DNA of 64,000 nt from Hygrocybe punicea (GCA_963556145.1 OY744467.1:806001-870000); one strand, 5' to 3'. Shown: positions 13,401-23,829, counted from the stretch's first letter. Numbers and translations are program-made. Notes: generated by a model not told the origin, from the sequence alone.

Positions 13401-14009
13401 AGGACACGAGGACACGAGGACCACCACCAGTCGACATCGGCTCTGACCTACTGGTCAGGCCGTGATGACGATGACACGACGATGACGAGGTGCCGGCCGG
13501 TCAGTTGAGGGACCACACGAAAACAAGACGATGACACGACAAACGTCGTCGACGTCGGCTCTGGCCTATTGGCCAGGCCGTTCCATCGACGACGGTGAGG
13601 TGTCGGAGGGACCACCAAGCCGTCACAGAACACCGCGCCACGTCAATAGACATGTGCTAGGTGTTTGTGACGACTTCTGGGTGCTCCCTCACAACCCGCC
13701 GCAACCCGTGGTCAAACAGGTGCGGTGTCCCAATCTGGGACCCGTGGTCAACCCGTGGTCAACCCTAACTATCTCAGTGCCCCTGCCACATCAACAGCAG
13801 TTGAGTGAGTTTTTTCACAGGGTTGTGGTCTTCTCAATTTCACGTGAAACCGACTCACCCCTGCATCCATTCATGCTAACCTCTGCCTCGGCGACTGGTG
13901 CCGCAAAGGCCTTGTGGAGATGGCAGATCTACTGGCAGCAGTCAGGGAGAAGAAGAGGAAATGGGCTGAGTCTGATGTTGAAGAGACCAAAGAACCCCCC
14001 GTAGCATAG
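10476..14009 (+). pseudogene. hAT transposase, inactivated
   Basis: A TATAAAG box lies at 10422-10428, 48 bp before the ATG at 10476. Recognisable parts are a BED-type finger region (CAARVCKGG...RYQDNKDKSSTGNLRHHAERC, ~10826-10930), FASFARQGQKPVNI, the first catalytic-Asp block FATDAWTSPNHRAF (~11375-11420), LPAWRSICTAKG, RDVVTRWNLTYDMM (~11692-11730), NQYYSLTDLSSIYRI (~12068-12112), and the dimerisation region (DPLAWWYDNRFIYPNLSRMALDYL, then SAPATSTAVE after 13767). The segment that normally holds the second catalytic Asp (DNASNND) is deleted after 11420. In-frame TGA codons at 13806 and 13845 replace conserved arginines. The codons before and after the nested element join exactly at DYL|SAP. 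Confidence 0.85.
12547..13767. mobile_element. Non-autonomous hAT-like element nested in the hAT, 8-bp TSD
   Basis: Ends are TAAGGTTGACCACGGGT and the complement of TAGGGTTGACCACGGGT. TSD ACTATCTC is present at 12539-12546 and 13768-13775. It is 1221 bp and non-coding, with GT-rich subterminal repeats (ACCCGT/ACGGGT) and CGACGACGA-type trinucleotide stretches at 13370-13600. It is nearly the reverse complement of 14929-16210. The insertion interrupts the hAT dimerisation domain between Leu and Ser codons; removing it plus one TSD restores that frame. Confidence 0.9.
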
Positions 14010-14082
14010 ATATATTGTCTGCCCCCTGTCTTGCAATGAAAACCCGTGGTAATGTCTGTGGTTACCGAGTTTCATGCGGTTA

Positions 14083-14182
14083 NNNNNNNNNNNNNNNNNN
14101 NNNNNNNNNNNNNNNNNNNNNNNNNNNNNNNNNNNNNNNNNNNNNNNNNNNNNNNNNNNNNNNNNNNNNNNNNNNNNNNNNN
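14083..14182. other. Assembly gap (100 N) flanked by a duplicated contig end
   Basis: Exactly 100 N. The 488 bp before it (13595-14082) and the 489 bp after it (14183-14671) are the same sequence except for one extra C in the second copy (near 14609). This is the pattern of two overlapping contigs placed end to end, so the second copy is probably not in the genome. Confidence 0.9.
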
Positions 14183-14928
14183 GTGAGGTGTCGGAGGGAC
14201 CACCAAGCCGTCACAGAACACCGCGCCACGTCAATAGACATGTGCTAGGTGTTTGTGACGACTTCTGGGTGCTCCCTCACAACCCGCCGCAACCCGTGGT
14301 CAAACAGGTGCGGTGTCCCAATCTGGGACCCGTGGTCAACCCGTGGTCAACCCTAACTATCTCAGTGCCCCTGCCACATCAACAGCAGTTGAGTGAGTTT
14401 TTTCACAGGGTTGTGGTCTTCTCAATTTCACGTGAAACCGACTCACCCCTGCATCCATTCATGCTAACCTCTGCCTCGGCGACTGGTGCCGCAAAGGCCT
14501 TGTGGAGATGGCAGATCTACTGGCAGCAGTCAGGGAGAAGAAGAGGAAATGGGCTGAGTCTGATGTTGAAGAGACCAAAGAACCCCCCGTAGCATAGATA
14601 TATTGTCCTGCCCCCTGTCTTGCAATGAAAACCCGTGGTAATGTCTGTGGTTACCGAGTTTCATGCGGTTACCAAATTGGAACTGGTTACCTTGAGAACC
14701 CATGCTAAATGGGTAAGGTTCAGGTTGAGACCCGTTCCGGGTGCGGTTTCAAAGGGTTCAGGTCTTGTGTTCTAAAAAGTGACCCGGGGGTTACCCGTGT
14801 TATACCCTAGGAACAAGTCACCGATGTCGCATCTCACAGCCCATGCTTCTGTGTATGAGACAATTGAGGAGGAAAACTCAAACCCACCTACTCCTCGTCA
14901 TGCTGTTGTTACCAAGAAGAGCAATACT

Positions 14929-16210
14929 TAGGGTTGACCACGGGTTGACCACGGGTCCCAGATTGGGACACTGCACCCGTACCCGCCAAACCCGTACCCG
15001 AGGCGGGTAAAACCCGCACCTGCACCTGTTTGACCACGGGTTGCGGCGGGTTGTGAGGGAGCACCCAGAAGTCGTCACAAACACCTAGCACATGTCTATT
15101 GACGTGGCGCGGTGTTCTGTGATGGCTTGGTGGTCCCTCCGACACCTCACCGTCGTCGATGGAACGGCCTGGCCAATAGGCCAGAGCCGACGTCGACGAC
15201 GTTTGTCGTGTCATCGTCTTGTTTTCGTGTGGTCCCTCAACTGACCGGCCGGCACCTCGTCGTCGTCGTGTCATCGTCATCACGGCCTGACCAGTAGGTC
15301 AGAGCTGATGTCGACGACGCTGTCGACTGGTGGTGGTCCTCGTGTCCTCGTGTCCTCGTCGTCCTCGTCGTCATTGTTTTCACCGTCGTCATCGCCATTG
15401 TTGCGTAATTGCCACGACGAATTTATTTGTTAGCACTGGATGGACGAGAGAGGGACAGGGCACGTACCTGGAGGCTGGGTGGTGGGAGCACCACCTCCCG
15501 GCCGTTTTCCTCCCTCCATGGTTGACGTTGACGCGGTTGAGGTCTTTTTGCCGCCTGCTCGGTCGCGGTCCTGGTCGTTTCAGTTGGTGGTGGTGGTGAC
15601 CAACCCGTGACTTCGCATACACGTCGGCTCGCGTTTCGATGCCGTTAGGCCACGGGGCTCGCACTTGCGACGTCTTGGCGGCGGCGTCGTGGCTTTGAGC
15701 TGGTGTTGGTTGGGCATTGGTGCCAGCGTGGTGGTCTGGGACGCGTTTAGACGCGTTCTCTTTCACGGGCGTGGGGTTTTGGGTTGGCATTCGCGTGGTC
15801 CTTGGTTGTCGTAGTATGGGCGTTTGGAAGTGTGTTTGGGCCGGGGTGGAGCATTCGGACGCGTTTTCAGCAGGGGTGGTGGTTCTTGGGAGAGTGTTGA
15901 GGCTTGCATGTTTGTTTTAGGTGAGTGGGAATGCGTTGGTGGCTGTTTGAGATGCTGTGGGCGTGTTTTTTTGCATCGTCTCTGTCTGCACTGATTGTCT
16001 AAGAAAATATAGTTAGTTTAATGTTGAATTACAAAATAAACTTACCTCAGGGCACATCGCCCAGTTGTAGTTGCCAATCCGTCAAGAACCGCGGTGTCGC
16101 GGGTGCGGGTCACGGTTTGGTTGCGGTTGCCAAATTTGGCAACCGTACCCGTACCTGCGTCACCCGTGACCTAAAAACCGTGGGTGAACCCGTACCTGTG
16201 GTCAACCTTA
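14929..16210. mobile_element. Non-autonomous hAT-like element, inverted relative of 12547-13767, 8-bp TSD
   Basis: TIRs are TAGGGTTGACCACGGGT on the left and the complement of TAAGGTTGACCACAGGT on the right. TSD GCAATACT occurs at 14921-14928 and 16211-16218. Apart from an indel of about 60 bp near the left end (~14970-15025), it is the near-identical reverse complement of 12547-13767. It interrupts the C-terminal part of the conserved host gene; removal joins KKSNT to EVAGNEVSFEV. Confidence 0.9.
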
Positions 16211-16263
16211 GCAATACTGAGGTTGCCGGCAATGAAGTCAGCTTTGAGGTCTGCCGTCTTTGA

Positions 16264-16500
16264 TGCCTCTTGGGACATTTGTTTGGTTCTTGATTAAGCT
16301 TGATTGCTTGAATCGTGTTATGGGTTTTCTTAATTTGCTTCCAGTCAAATTTGCCTCTTATTTCAGTCTTACTTTCCTGAAACTCTTATTTCGTCTGGTT
16401 TATGCTTGAGCCCAAAAATACTAAGAGTTGTTCAAGACATATTTCCTGTCTTGGCTGTCTTAGTTGTCTTGATTCTGGATTCAAGACGGCTAAGATTGGC
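16264..16500. other. AT-rich spacer, no gene seen
   Basis: This lies between the end of the broken host frame and the truncated integrase end of the gypsy element. It contains repeats of TTGATT/TTGCTT and GTCTTGA-like words. I see no coding signal. Confidence 0.5.
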
Positions 16501-16951
16501 TAAGAAATATTAAGCCATATTGGGTTTTCCTGATGCCGGGGTCTGAGTAGTGCATGGATGTGAGGATTTCCGAAGTTTTTGCAGCATCCGCATTTGTGTA
16601 TTGCTGTGGTTATTGAAGCATCAAGGAAGGGGCTGCATATCTTGCTTAACAGCTGGGTCTTGATGATGTCGTGGCCCATGTGCATCTTTTTGTGTTCCGC
16701 TCTCGCCAGTGCTACTGCTTCTGCCCTGGTAATGCACTCATGGCATGGTGTTGCTCTTGCAGGGATGGCACTTCCCAGTTTCCACAAGCGGTCATTGTTG
16801 ATGAAGAAGTCTTTAGCATGATGGGCAGCGCGTCATTGTTAGGGACGCCGAGTAGGGCGTCTATTATTTCCATGAAGATATTTTCGTTCTGGAAGTGGTC
16901 GCGTAGCATTTTGTGTAGGTCTGAAGAAGGTTCGCTCACCATAAACACCAC
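16500..16951 (-). pseudogene. gypsy integrase N-terminal (HHCC) region, truncated
   Basis: Minus-strand frames encode SSDLHKMLRDHFQNENIFME, then ECITRAEAVALARAEHKK and the zinc-binding HHCC pattern HKKMHMGH...CGCCKNFG, followed by HIHALLRP. The DDE catalytic core that should follow is absent. Coding similarity stops near 16500. Confidence 0.7.
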
Positions 16952-17105
16952 GAGAATCCTCCCAATCTGGTGTTACGGACCACTCACTGCCATCCACAGG
17001 TATGCGGGGCAATTCCTTGTCCCTGCGACTAAGTGCGTCTCCGACTAGGTTGACTCGGCCCAGTATGTGGCAAATGTCGATGATCTAGTGAGCTAGGATG
17101 CCATC

Positions 17106-17558
17106 TCACCAGTGTGCATGTGTCGCATTGAGGTCTGTGCTGAGTAGGACGTCGCGCAGGGCTTGGCAGTCTGTCTTGACCTCCACTGGGAATCCCCAGA
17201 TGATGTCATCAAACTTGTCTAGCACGAATTTGAGTGCCGCCAACTCTAGCATGAATGGTTTGTAACATTCCTCTGCCACAGATGTGCGTTTCGATGCGTA
17301 GGCTATGGGGTGTAGTTCTGTCACCACCTTGCCACCCGGACGTGTTGCTGTTATTCTTTGTGAGAGAACTGCGCTGAAACCTTCCTTACATCTGTCGGAT
17401 GTGACTATGAATGGTGTGCCATCAAAGTGCAGTGCGGCAAGGATGGGGTTGGACGTGAGGACCCCTTTCAGGTCAAGGAAGCATTTTTGGTGCTTCTCTG
17501 TCCATCTGCCGGTGAGCTTGACATTCCGTAGTGCTGATTGGTACGCTGATTTTCCCAC
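17106..17558 (-). CDS. gypsy RNase H domain
   Basis: The frame contains RWTEKHQKCFLDLKGVL, TPFIVTSDRCKEGFSAVLSQ (the D...E RNase H core), LHPIAYASKRTSVAEE, FMLELAALKFVLDKFDDIIW and VEVKTDCQALRDVLLSTDLN (second Asp). It is the downstream part of the same Pol polyprotein as the RT at 22476-23378. A Pol C-terminal linker and the integrase zinc domain follow at 16500-16950. Confidence 0.8.
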   Translation of the reverse strand: MGKSAYQSALRNVKLTGRWTEKHQKCFLDLKGVLTSNPILAALHFDGTPFIVTSDRCKEGFSAVLSQRITATRPGGKVVTELHPIAYASKRTSVAEECYKPFMLELAALKFVLDKFDDIIWGFPVEVKTDCQALRDVLLSTDLNATHAHW

Positions 17559-17879
17559 CTTAGGCAGGACTTCGGGGAGGTTCCCATGGCCTTCAAGGGG
17601 GGGTTCTTATGTGATGGGAAAGTGGCCTTAGAGGCCTGGCCCTCGAGAGCTTCTGTGATACATTTCCCGATCAGTACTAATTTGTGCCTGCTGCCGGGTC
17701 ACCTTTGCACCTCCCGGTTGCTCCCCTGGAGGCTTGGGCAATGTTCCTCATATGTATGTATGCACCAATTAAATGCAATATTAATATTACATCCTTGTCA
17801 AAATACTTTGCAATCTGAATCTTACCCCCACCACCACCAGGCATTACTATCCAAGGCAACAAACCAATCCAGATGTGCT

Positions 17880-18010
17880 CCAGTCGGGTGGGAGAGAGGG
17901 GGAAGAGAAGGAGGGAATGGGGAGCAGGAAGAGAGAGTGGAGAGAGGGAGGGAGGGGATAGAGAGGGACCGGGGACCAGAGAGGGAGGGAAAAGGGAGTG
18001 GAGAGAGGGT
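17880..18010. repeat. GA-rich low-complexity tract
   Basis: Almost pure purine GAGAGGGAGGG on the plus strand. It gives apparent reading frames that I do not accept as genes. Confidence 0.8.
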
Positions 18011-18142
18011 CAGAGTGGCCAACTCCGTACCTGAACCCTCGGAAACCATACCTGCAGTGGGTCTTGGGCAACCTGACCATTTGGGCATGGTTTCATGGCC
18101 AAACCGTGGGTGGGGGCACACCCACCAATTAGGCATTCCATT

Positions 18143-18269
18143 ACCTCACAAGGGTGGCTGGCCATGTCAATTGACAAGGGCCTGGCCCTTGCGAGGTATG
18201 TTTTGTCTTCCTCACCTCGCAAGGGTGGCCACCAACGTCAATTGATGTGGGCCCGGCCCTCGCGAGGTA
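18143..18269. repeat. Two CAATTG palindromic units
   Basis: Units at 18143-18197 and 18214-18269. Each begins ACCTC(A/G)CAAGGGTGGC, has the core GTCAATTGA(C/T) and ends CCCT(T/C)GCGAGGT, so each can fold into a hairpin. See also 19629-19682, 21998-22051, 31849-31902, 37874-37927, 45717-46004 and 61420-61625. Confidence 0.75.
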
Positions 18270-19628
18270 CTCGGGGGTGGTGCTGGTGCTGGCGCTGATG
18301 CTGGTACTGGTGCTGGCCCCTCTTCATTACTCTCATTGCCGTCAACTTGAAGGCACAAGACACACATCATTCGACGTGTGCTTGTGTTCACGAGGTAACC
18401 GAGGAGGAGGAGGGAGTAAGTGGATGGCAAAAGTAGATAGAAAAAAACATACCTGGGCCAGTAGTGTTTTAAAATCTGGTCTGGTCCAGTTTTTTGCCTT
18501 TTTTGGACATTAACCAGGACCAGACCAGTTGCCTAACACTCCAAAAACTGAAAAAACTGGACTGGACTGATGGAAACCGGTTGCATTTGGTTTTTTCCGG
18601 TCTATTAACTGGTTAAAACCGGTTTCAACCTGAACTGGTTAACAACCAGTCCAGACTGGTTTTGCGCCAGGTCTGGACCGGTCTTCACTACTGAAAATTT
18701 AGAAATACTTAGAGTCATTGTAGTTAGTAATGTCCTATATACAGTAATAACCAGTTTGTCTGGTCAGGAACAGGGGCGCTGATGGGCTTGGGCTTTCCCA
18801 TCACTGTTGCCATCGCCCATCACTTACAGGCACATGCGCTCATCATCATCAACGATGAGCATGACTACTCTATCCCACCATCTTTTCGTGCAAATTTTTT
18901 TACATATCATAGATTGATTCTTATTATTATAATACTGTTCATAAATTAATCTACATATTACACAAAATAAACAGAGAGAAACAAAAAGATACATGGGGTG
19001 GCAGGTGGTAAAAGCACATGTGATCACATTTCATCACCACTCTCCCACTCTCCCACCACCTCAACAAGTACAGCAACGACAACAGCAAACACAACAGTGA
19101 CAATTCCCACCAAGAACGCCTCCCCGGATGCCCTCAACACCATGCAGGAGTGCGCTGTGGTTTTTCAACCATTGGCCTCAAACGTTGAAACTAGCGGCTG
19201 CGGGCTTGGTGCGCAGTGACAACGACGATGAAGATAGCCTGGAGAGTCGCCCACAACAAAAGCATTGTCAACTGCATTAGGTATTTTTTTATGTTTTTAT
19301 TCCGTTATTCTGTGTTACTAACTACATGACAACGTCTCCGACAACAGATGGACATGGACATGGACCTCGCCCTCACCCTCGCCCTCACCCTCACCAACGT
19401 CAACACAAAGTGACGAGATGTGCCAATGGTGGGCCAAGGGCCAGGTGCAGGCTCGTGACCCCCCATCCAACCTCACAAACAAGCATGGCCACGTCAATTG
19501 ATGTTGGCATTGCCCCACTGGACAAGCACCGCCAGTCCCCCCAACAGCCAGCCCCATTGGACACCGACAGCCCAACCAACAACAGTCCCACATCCAATGA
19601 GGATGGCAATGAGGATGGCCCCCCATCT

Positions 19629-19682
19629 ACCTCACGAGGGTGACAACTGTGTCAATTGACGTGCGTCTGGCCCGCACGAGGT
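19629..19682. repeat. CAATTG palindromic unit
   Basis: ACCTCACGAGGGTGACA...GTCAATTGACGTG...CCGCACGAGGT, 54 bp. A degenerate unit with the same core lies about 130 bp upstream (19470-19525). Confidence 0.75.
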
Positions 19683-20169
19683 ATGTGGCGCCCCAAGTCA
19701 TGGAAACCGGCGGGTTAAGGGCCATGGCCTCACATTGAACTGGCGAGATGCACCATTGGCACCAACAAGAATTGGGCAGGGAAGGGCAAAGTGCTGTGCC
19801 CTCTATTATACATAATTTGTCCCTTAGTTTTATTATCTACATAGGATTGCAACCCCCCAAAAAATATACAATTTCCCTATCTATGAGGTGAACCGGAAAG
19901 TCCGGTTGTAACCGGTTGCAGCTGGTTGCAACTCGGTGCATAAGGGTGGGCCAAATCGGGCAACCGCAACTGGCAGCCTCCCACATCGGGCGCAACTGCA
20001 ACCAGTGGTCTGGTCTTTTTCAGTTCAGTCCGGTTGGGTCCTGGTTTTTTTCTGGTCCTATGGACTGGACCTTGAAACACCATGGGCCGGAGTGTGGGTG
20101 CACCACACCTCCAACCCAGCTTTCCATGCTCCCCATCGTCGTTATCAGCACAGTCATTGTTGTGGCAGT

Positions 20170-20530
20170 TGTTGATTGGAGAGCAGGGAGGGAGACAGTG
20201 TGGAGGGAGGACAGAGAGCGGGGAGGAGACAGTGTGGGGTGAGGAGAGAGAGGGGGCAGAGAGTTGAAGAAATGGCAGGGAGGAATTGAGAGTGGGGAGA
20301 GAGAATGGAGAGAGAATGGGACAGTGGGGAGTGGAAATGCGGGGATGGAGAGAGGGAGAGTGCTGGTGGGGGAGGTGTAGTAGAGGAGTGCAGGGAGGCG
20401 AATGGGAGGGAGAGAGAGGGCGGGGAGGAGGGAAACTGTGTGGGACCAAGGCAAGAGTGTGTGGGATCAAGGCGAGAGTGGGGACAGGGAGAGTGGGCAG
20501 GTAGAGGTGAGTGAGTGAACAGGGAGAGGG
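20170..20530. repeat. GA-rich low-complexity tract
   Basis: Irregular GGGAGAGAG repeats over about 360 bp. The 223-codon Pro/Ser/Leu frame on the complementary strand is a by-product of this composition. Confidence 0.8.
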
Positions 20531-21399
20531 AGAGTGGATGGATACCATTGTGTTACCATCGTTCCCGCTGTTCCCCTCTTCATTGTCGTCTGCATTCTTG
20601 TCATCGTCCTTTCCCTCCTTGTCGTCTCTATCACCATCGGTGTCATCCTCTTTTTCCTCATTGCCTTCATTGCCTCATTGTCCTTGCTTCCACTGGTTAT
20701 GTTCTCAGAAAAAAGCGAGTGGGGGTGTGGTCAGATGAGGGTGCAAACGGCTCCCGCAAGGAAGTGAGAGGTAGAACACGAGAGTCACTGGAGAAACTCA
20801 CCGAGCAAATATTTGTCGTACTAGTACCAGTAATAGGCTAACTTGAAGTTCAGTCATGAGTTTGGTTAGCAGAGACCGTCGGATGCACTAACCTACCAAT
20901 GTTGCGGAACCTCCAAGTAATATTGAGTGCAAGCGTGAGTGGCAGTGAGTGCTGAATGTCTCGGTATTTTTCTCTTGATTTTTGATGCGGTGGTTGTTGT
21001 ATATGTGAATTTTCATAGTCAGTGCACCGTTAAACAAACTCTCATTGGTTGATCATCGCTGCCGATCTCTGACACCTCTCCCAGACCTCTCCCGGACCTC
21101 TCCAGCTACCTCTCCCCACCTCTAGCTGCTATACCTCACATTGCAGTCAGTCAGGTGATCGATGTTGATCAACGATCAACAAACCGCGTCGCGTTCTCTT
21201 CTTGTCGCGCCTCTCTCTTTCACCCACACTTCCTGTAAGTCCCTTTTGCCTTTCAATCATTCTGCCAAAACTAATGCCTGAAAAGAGGTTTTCAGAGGCA
21301 AGAGGATGGCCATGATGAGGACACCATGGAAGCTGTGGATGACAATGAGGACAACGATGAGGACAAAGAGGAGGAGAATGAGTAAGGAGGAACACAACG

Positions 21400-21920
21400 G
21401 CCAGTTCTCCCTGTTCTCTCTATTTCTCCTCCCTGTCTCCTCCACACACACTCTCCCCATTCCTTCTATATCTCCCTGCTCCTCCACTCCCACTCTCTCT
21501 TCCCTCCCCGCCCTCTCTCTCCATCCTCCCCCCACACACCGTCTTCTCTCCGCGCTCTCTTTATCCTCCCCACTCTCTCTTCCCTCCCTTCTCTATCTCC
21601 CTGCTCTCCCTCTCCCCGATGCCTCCCTCTCTACTCCTTCCCACTCCCTCCCTCTCCGCTCTCTGTCCCTCTCTGTCCCCTCTCTGTCCCCTCTCTGTCC
21701 CCTCTCTGTTCCCCTCTCTCCCCTCCCTGTCTTTCTCTCCGCTCCCTCTTCCCCCTCCCCGTTCCCCCTCTCCTCCCTACTCTCTCCTCTCCTCTCTCTC
21801 TCTCCTCTCTGTTCCCTCTCTCCCTTCTCCTCCACCCCCGCACTCTCTCTCTCCTCTCCGTTCCCTATCTCTCCCTGTGCCCCCGCTCTCCTGCTCCTCC
21901 CCACTCTCCCTCTCCTCCGG
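21400..21920. repeat. CT-rich low-complexity tract
   Basis: Over 500 bp of CTCTCTCCC/TCCCCTCTCTG on the plus strand, with a local tandem array of CCCTCTCTGT at ~21667-21715. Opposite in strand sense to the GA tract at 20170. Confidence 0.85.
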
Positions 21921-21997
21921 GCTAGACTGTCCACGGTATGTTCAACACAACAGGGGTGTCGTGAGGTGCGAGGTGCGAGGGCTGGAGGGCATCCGGC

Positions 21998-22051
21998 ACC
22001 TCGCAAATGCCGCCTTCACGTCAATTGACGTGATGGAGGGTGTCGCGAGGT
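21998..22051. repeat. CAATTG palindromic unit
   Basis: ACCTCGCAAATGCC...CACGTCAATTGACGTG...GTCGCGAGGT, 54 bp. A weaker unit follows at ~22070-22120 (CACGTCAATCAATGTGG). Confidence 0.75.
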
Positions 22052-22475
22052 GCAAGAGAAGAGGGGGCACCCCGCAAACACCACACCCACGTCAATCAAT
22101 GTGGCGGGGTATTGCTAGGGTCCCCATTCCCTCTCTCTTCCCTCCTTCTCTCTCTCTCTGCCATGTTCTCCCTCTCCCCTCCCCACGTTCCCTTTATCAT
22201 ATCTGCATAGTCGATAGAGAGCTTGGAAAATGATATGGAAAAATGAAAATACTCAAAAGTGACATCTAGGAGGTTCAAAATAGAGATTTATATAATTGCA
22301 AAACATGGAAATGCTCAGAAAACATATCTAAAATACATGGCGGTTACATCAACAGAGGTTCATATACTCTAACAAGAGGTTGGCCAATTTTCGGGGGGAG
22401 CCTCCCAAGACCCAGGCCTCGAAGGCCACATCTCCCTCACATAAGAACCCCCCCTTGGAGGCCATGGGAACCTCC

Positions 22476-23378
22476 CTAAAGTGCTGCCTTGGGTGGATTT
22501 TTAGGTATGTTCACTGAGCGGAGCAGGTCCAAGAGAGGTTGTGCAAGCCTAGTGTAGCCTCGTATTAGGTCCCTAAAGAATCCAGTTAGGCTGAGGAAGC
22601 TAGAAAGGGCCAAGAGATCGGGTGGTGCCCTCCAATCGACCACTGCTGACAGTTTGGCCTCATCCACCTGAACGCCATCTGGTCCGACCTTCGACCCAGC
22701 AAATATCATTTCTGTCATGAAGAATTTGGATTTCTTCGCAGATAGGGAGAGGCCCATTTCATGGACCCATTGGAAGAAGTGTCGTGTGCATTCCAGCATG
22801 TCCTTGAAGTCATCCCCTGCCATTCTGCCATCGTCCACAAACAGTTCAAGTTGCAGTCTCATAAGGATGTCACCCAGGGCCTGGGCTGTGTCGTGAGCAA
22901 GCGTAGAGGGTGCACCGGTGAGGCCAAAGGGCATGCATTTTTGTGTGAAGAATCCATGCCCTTCAATGTAGAAAGCTAGATATGGTCAGATTTCTTCTGG
23001 GATGATGACGGCATAGAAGCCGGATGCAAAGTCAAACCTGTGTACCCATCTATGCCCACTCAGGCATTGTTGCTTCATGCGAATGTCACCCTGCGGCATA
23101 GGGAACACCTCAGTTACCCTGTTCAGCATGTTGTAATTCTGGCAGAACTGCCACTTGATTGGCTGAGGTGGTGTTGCTGGAAGTGGGGCGGGTGGCAGGC
23201 GTGGTTCCAGGTCGTGGATGGGTGGTAGCCCATGGGTGGTACACTCCTTGTTGATGCGATGTTTTAGCTCTTCCAATGGTAGTCCAGGGTTGTCATGTGT
23301 TTTGTGTCCCAACACTATAGGTGATGCGCATTTGACATCTTCCAGTCGTATGGGCTCTATGATGTCTGCGGCCAACAA
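22476..23378 (-). pseudogene. gypsy reverse transcriptase
   Basis: Minus-strand blocks in order: VHRFDFASGFYAVIIPEEI, an in-frame TGA (22986-22988), PYLAFYIEGHGFF, CMPFGLTGAPSTLAH, the catalytic LELFVDDGRMAG (22830-22860), and the thumb/connection segment LSSFLSLTGFFRDLIRGY. The frame ends at NPPKAAL, where the element is interrupted. The TGA stands where the family has arginine before PYLAFY. Confidence 0.85.
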
Positions 23379-23829
23379 CTCGTCGATTGTCTTTCCCAGG
23401 AACTCTGGCTGTGCCGCCGTGAATTGTCATTGTTTGGATACACATTTCGGGAAGGTTGTGCCAGGAGGTATGCATATGTGATGTTCTGCTCCTGGAACGG
23501 CGTTGACCTTGCTCACCGACAGTGCGAAGCAATCGGCAAACTCACGAAGTAGGTCCTGCATCCATGTTCATTGGGCTGGTGTGAGGTCGGGGCCCAGTTT
23601 GACGCTGTCCAGTATTGCGTCGACATGTTCCTTCTTGAAGGGGTTGGTTTTCCTAGTAAAAATGGAGTTGTCGGTGTCCAGTTCGACCTCGGGCTGCATA
23701 TCTCCAATATCATCATTGGTGTTCTGGTTGTTGTCGAGGGTTGTGAACGTTGGGGCGTTGCATGTAGGTTGGTCGTTTTCTGAAGCATCGTGCACATTGC
23801 ATTTCTCTGGCATTGGTGTAGGTCCCTCA

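Larger units (their letters stand above)
10071..14809 (+). mobile_element. hAT transposon with decayed transposase, 8-bp TSD
   Basis: The 12-bp terminal inverted repeats are TAGGGTATAACA and TGTTATACCCTA. The target duplication GGAACAAG occurs at 10063-10070 and 14810-14817. Subterminal regions (10080-10220 and 14660-14800) carry repeated GGGTT/ACCCG motifs. A transposase gene fills the middle. A second element is nested at 12547-13767 and the assembly gap lies inside. Correcting for the gap duplication and the nested element leaves about 2.9 kb, normal for a fungal hAT. Confidence 0.9.
3848..16263 (+). pseudogene. Large conserved basidiomycete protein of unknown function, carrying four insertions
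   Basis: I read this as one gene. The ATG at 3848 begins MNFNAINLIPLQVPPRP. The frame crosses the insertion at 3980-4810 to KKSKLSLLGIVG (from ~4846). Family-like blocks follow in order: GFEIFVDSTHDPDVGDI, a Lys/Glu-rich stretch (~5100-5720), VTVEEATADGH (~6265), INHLDLQATPGT, IASIGSLRPYAQS, PDSDIPDELQVIL (~7325), KKSFDFTGELKKLNESG (7612-7662), SASSFYF-type Ser-rich blocks, GRPGLGDKMFE (~9085), GGGGYVRRRSVG, MIKAQCGLLARESLED and SIDLSHLNMILVNATHP (9970-10020). Proteins with this block order are widespread in Agaricomycetes and lack a known function. The C-terminal third is missing; the frame ends at 16261-16263. Frameshifts occur, for example near 14839. The homology is from memory of the family, so it needs a search. 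Confidence 0.65.
17563..22488. mobile_element. 4.9-kb block inside the gypsy element, bounded by a 52-bp inverted repeat
   Basis: Inverted copies lie at 17563-17614 and 22437-22488, sharing GGTTCCCATGGCCT and AAGGGGGGGTTCTTATG with few mismatches. Each copy also looks like a gypsy polypurine tract followed by an LTR start, both facing inward. Inside there is no recognisable gene. Present are purine-rich and pyrimidine-rich tracts, four full units of the CAATTG palindrome family and several degraded inverted-repeat fragments rich in AACCGG/CTGGTCTGG (18460-18700 and 19890-20080). No clear target duplication was found. Confidence 0.55.

Noticed and set aside
14015..14592. Frames that run through the N gap
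   Set aside because: Artefacts of the assembly gap and the duplicated contig end.
14926..14935. TTAGGG-like telomere word at an element end
   Set aside because: A single occurrence created by a T of the TSD next to the TAGGGTT terminal repeat; no tandem telomere array.
18462..18690. Possible TAGTG-ended element rich in CTGGTCTGG
   Set aside because: Ends resemble TAGTG...CACTA but the flanks TGGGCCAG and CTGAAAAT are not a duplication; left as degraded repeat.
19877..20548. 223-codon Pro/Ser/Leu-rich frame on the minus strand
   Set aside because: It lies over a GA-rich tract and an element end; composition alone explains it.
21306..22233. Frames of 204-240 codons over the pyrimidine-rich tract
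   Set aside because: Ser/Pro/Leu-only translation of CT repeats; not coding.
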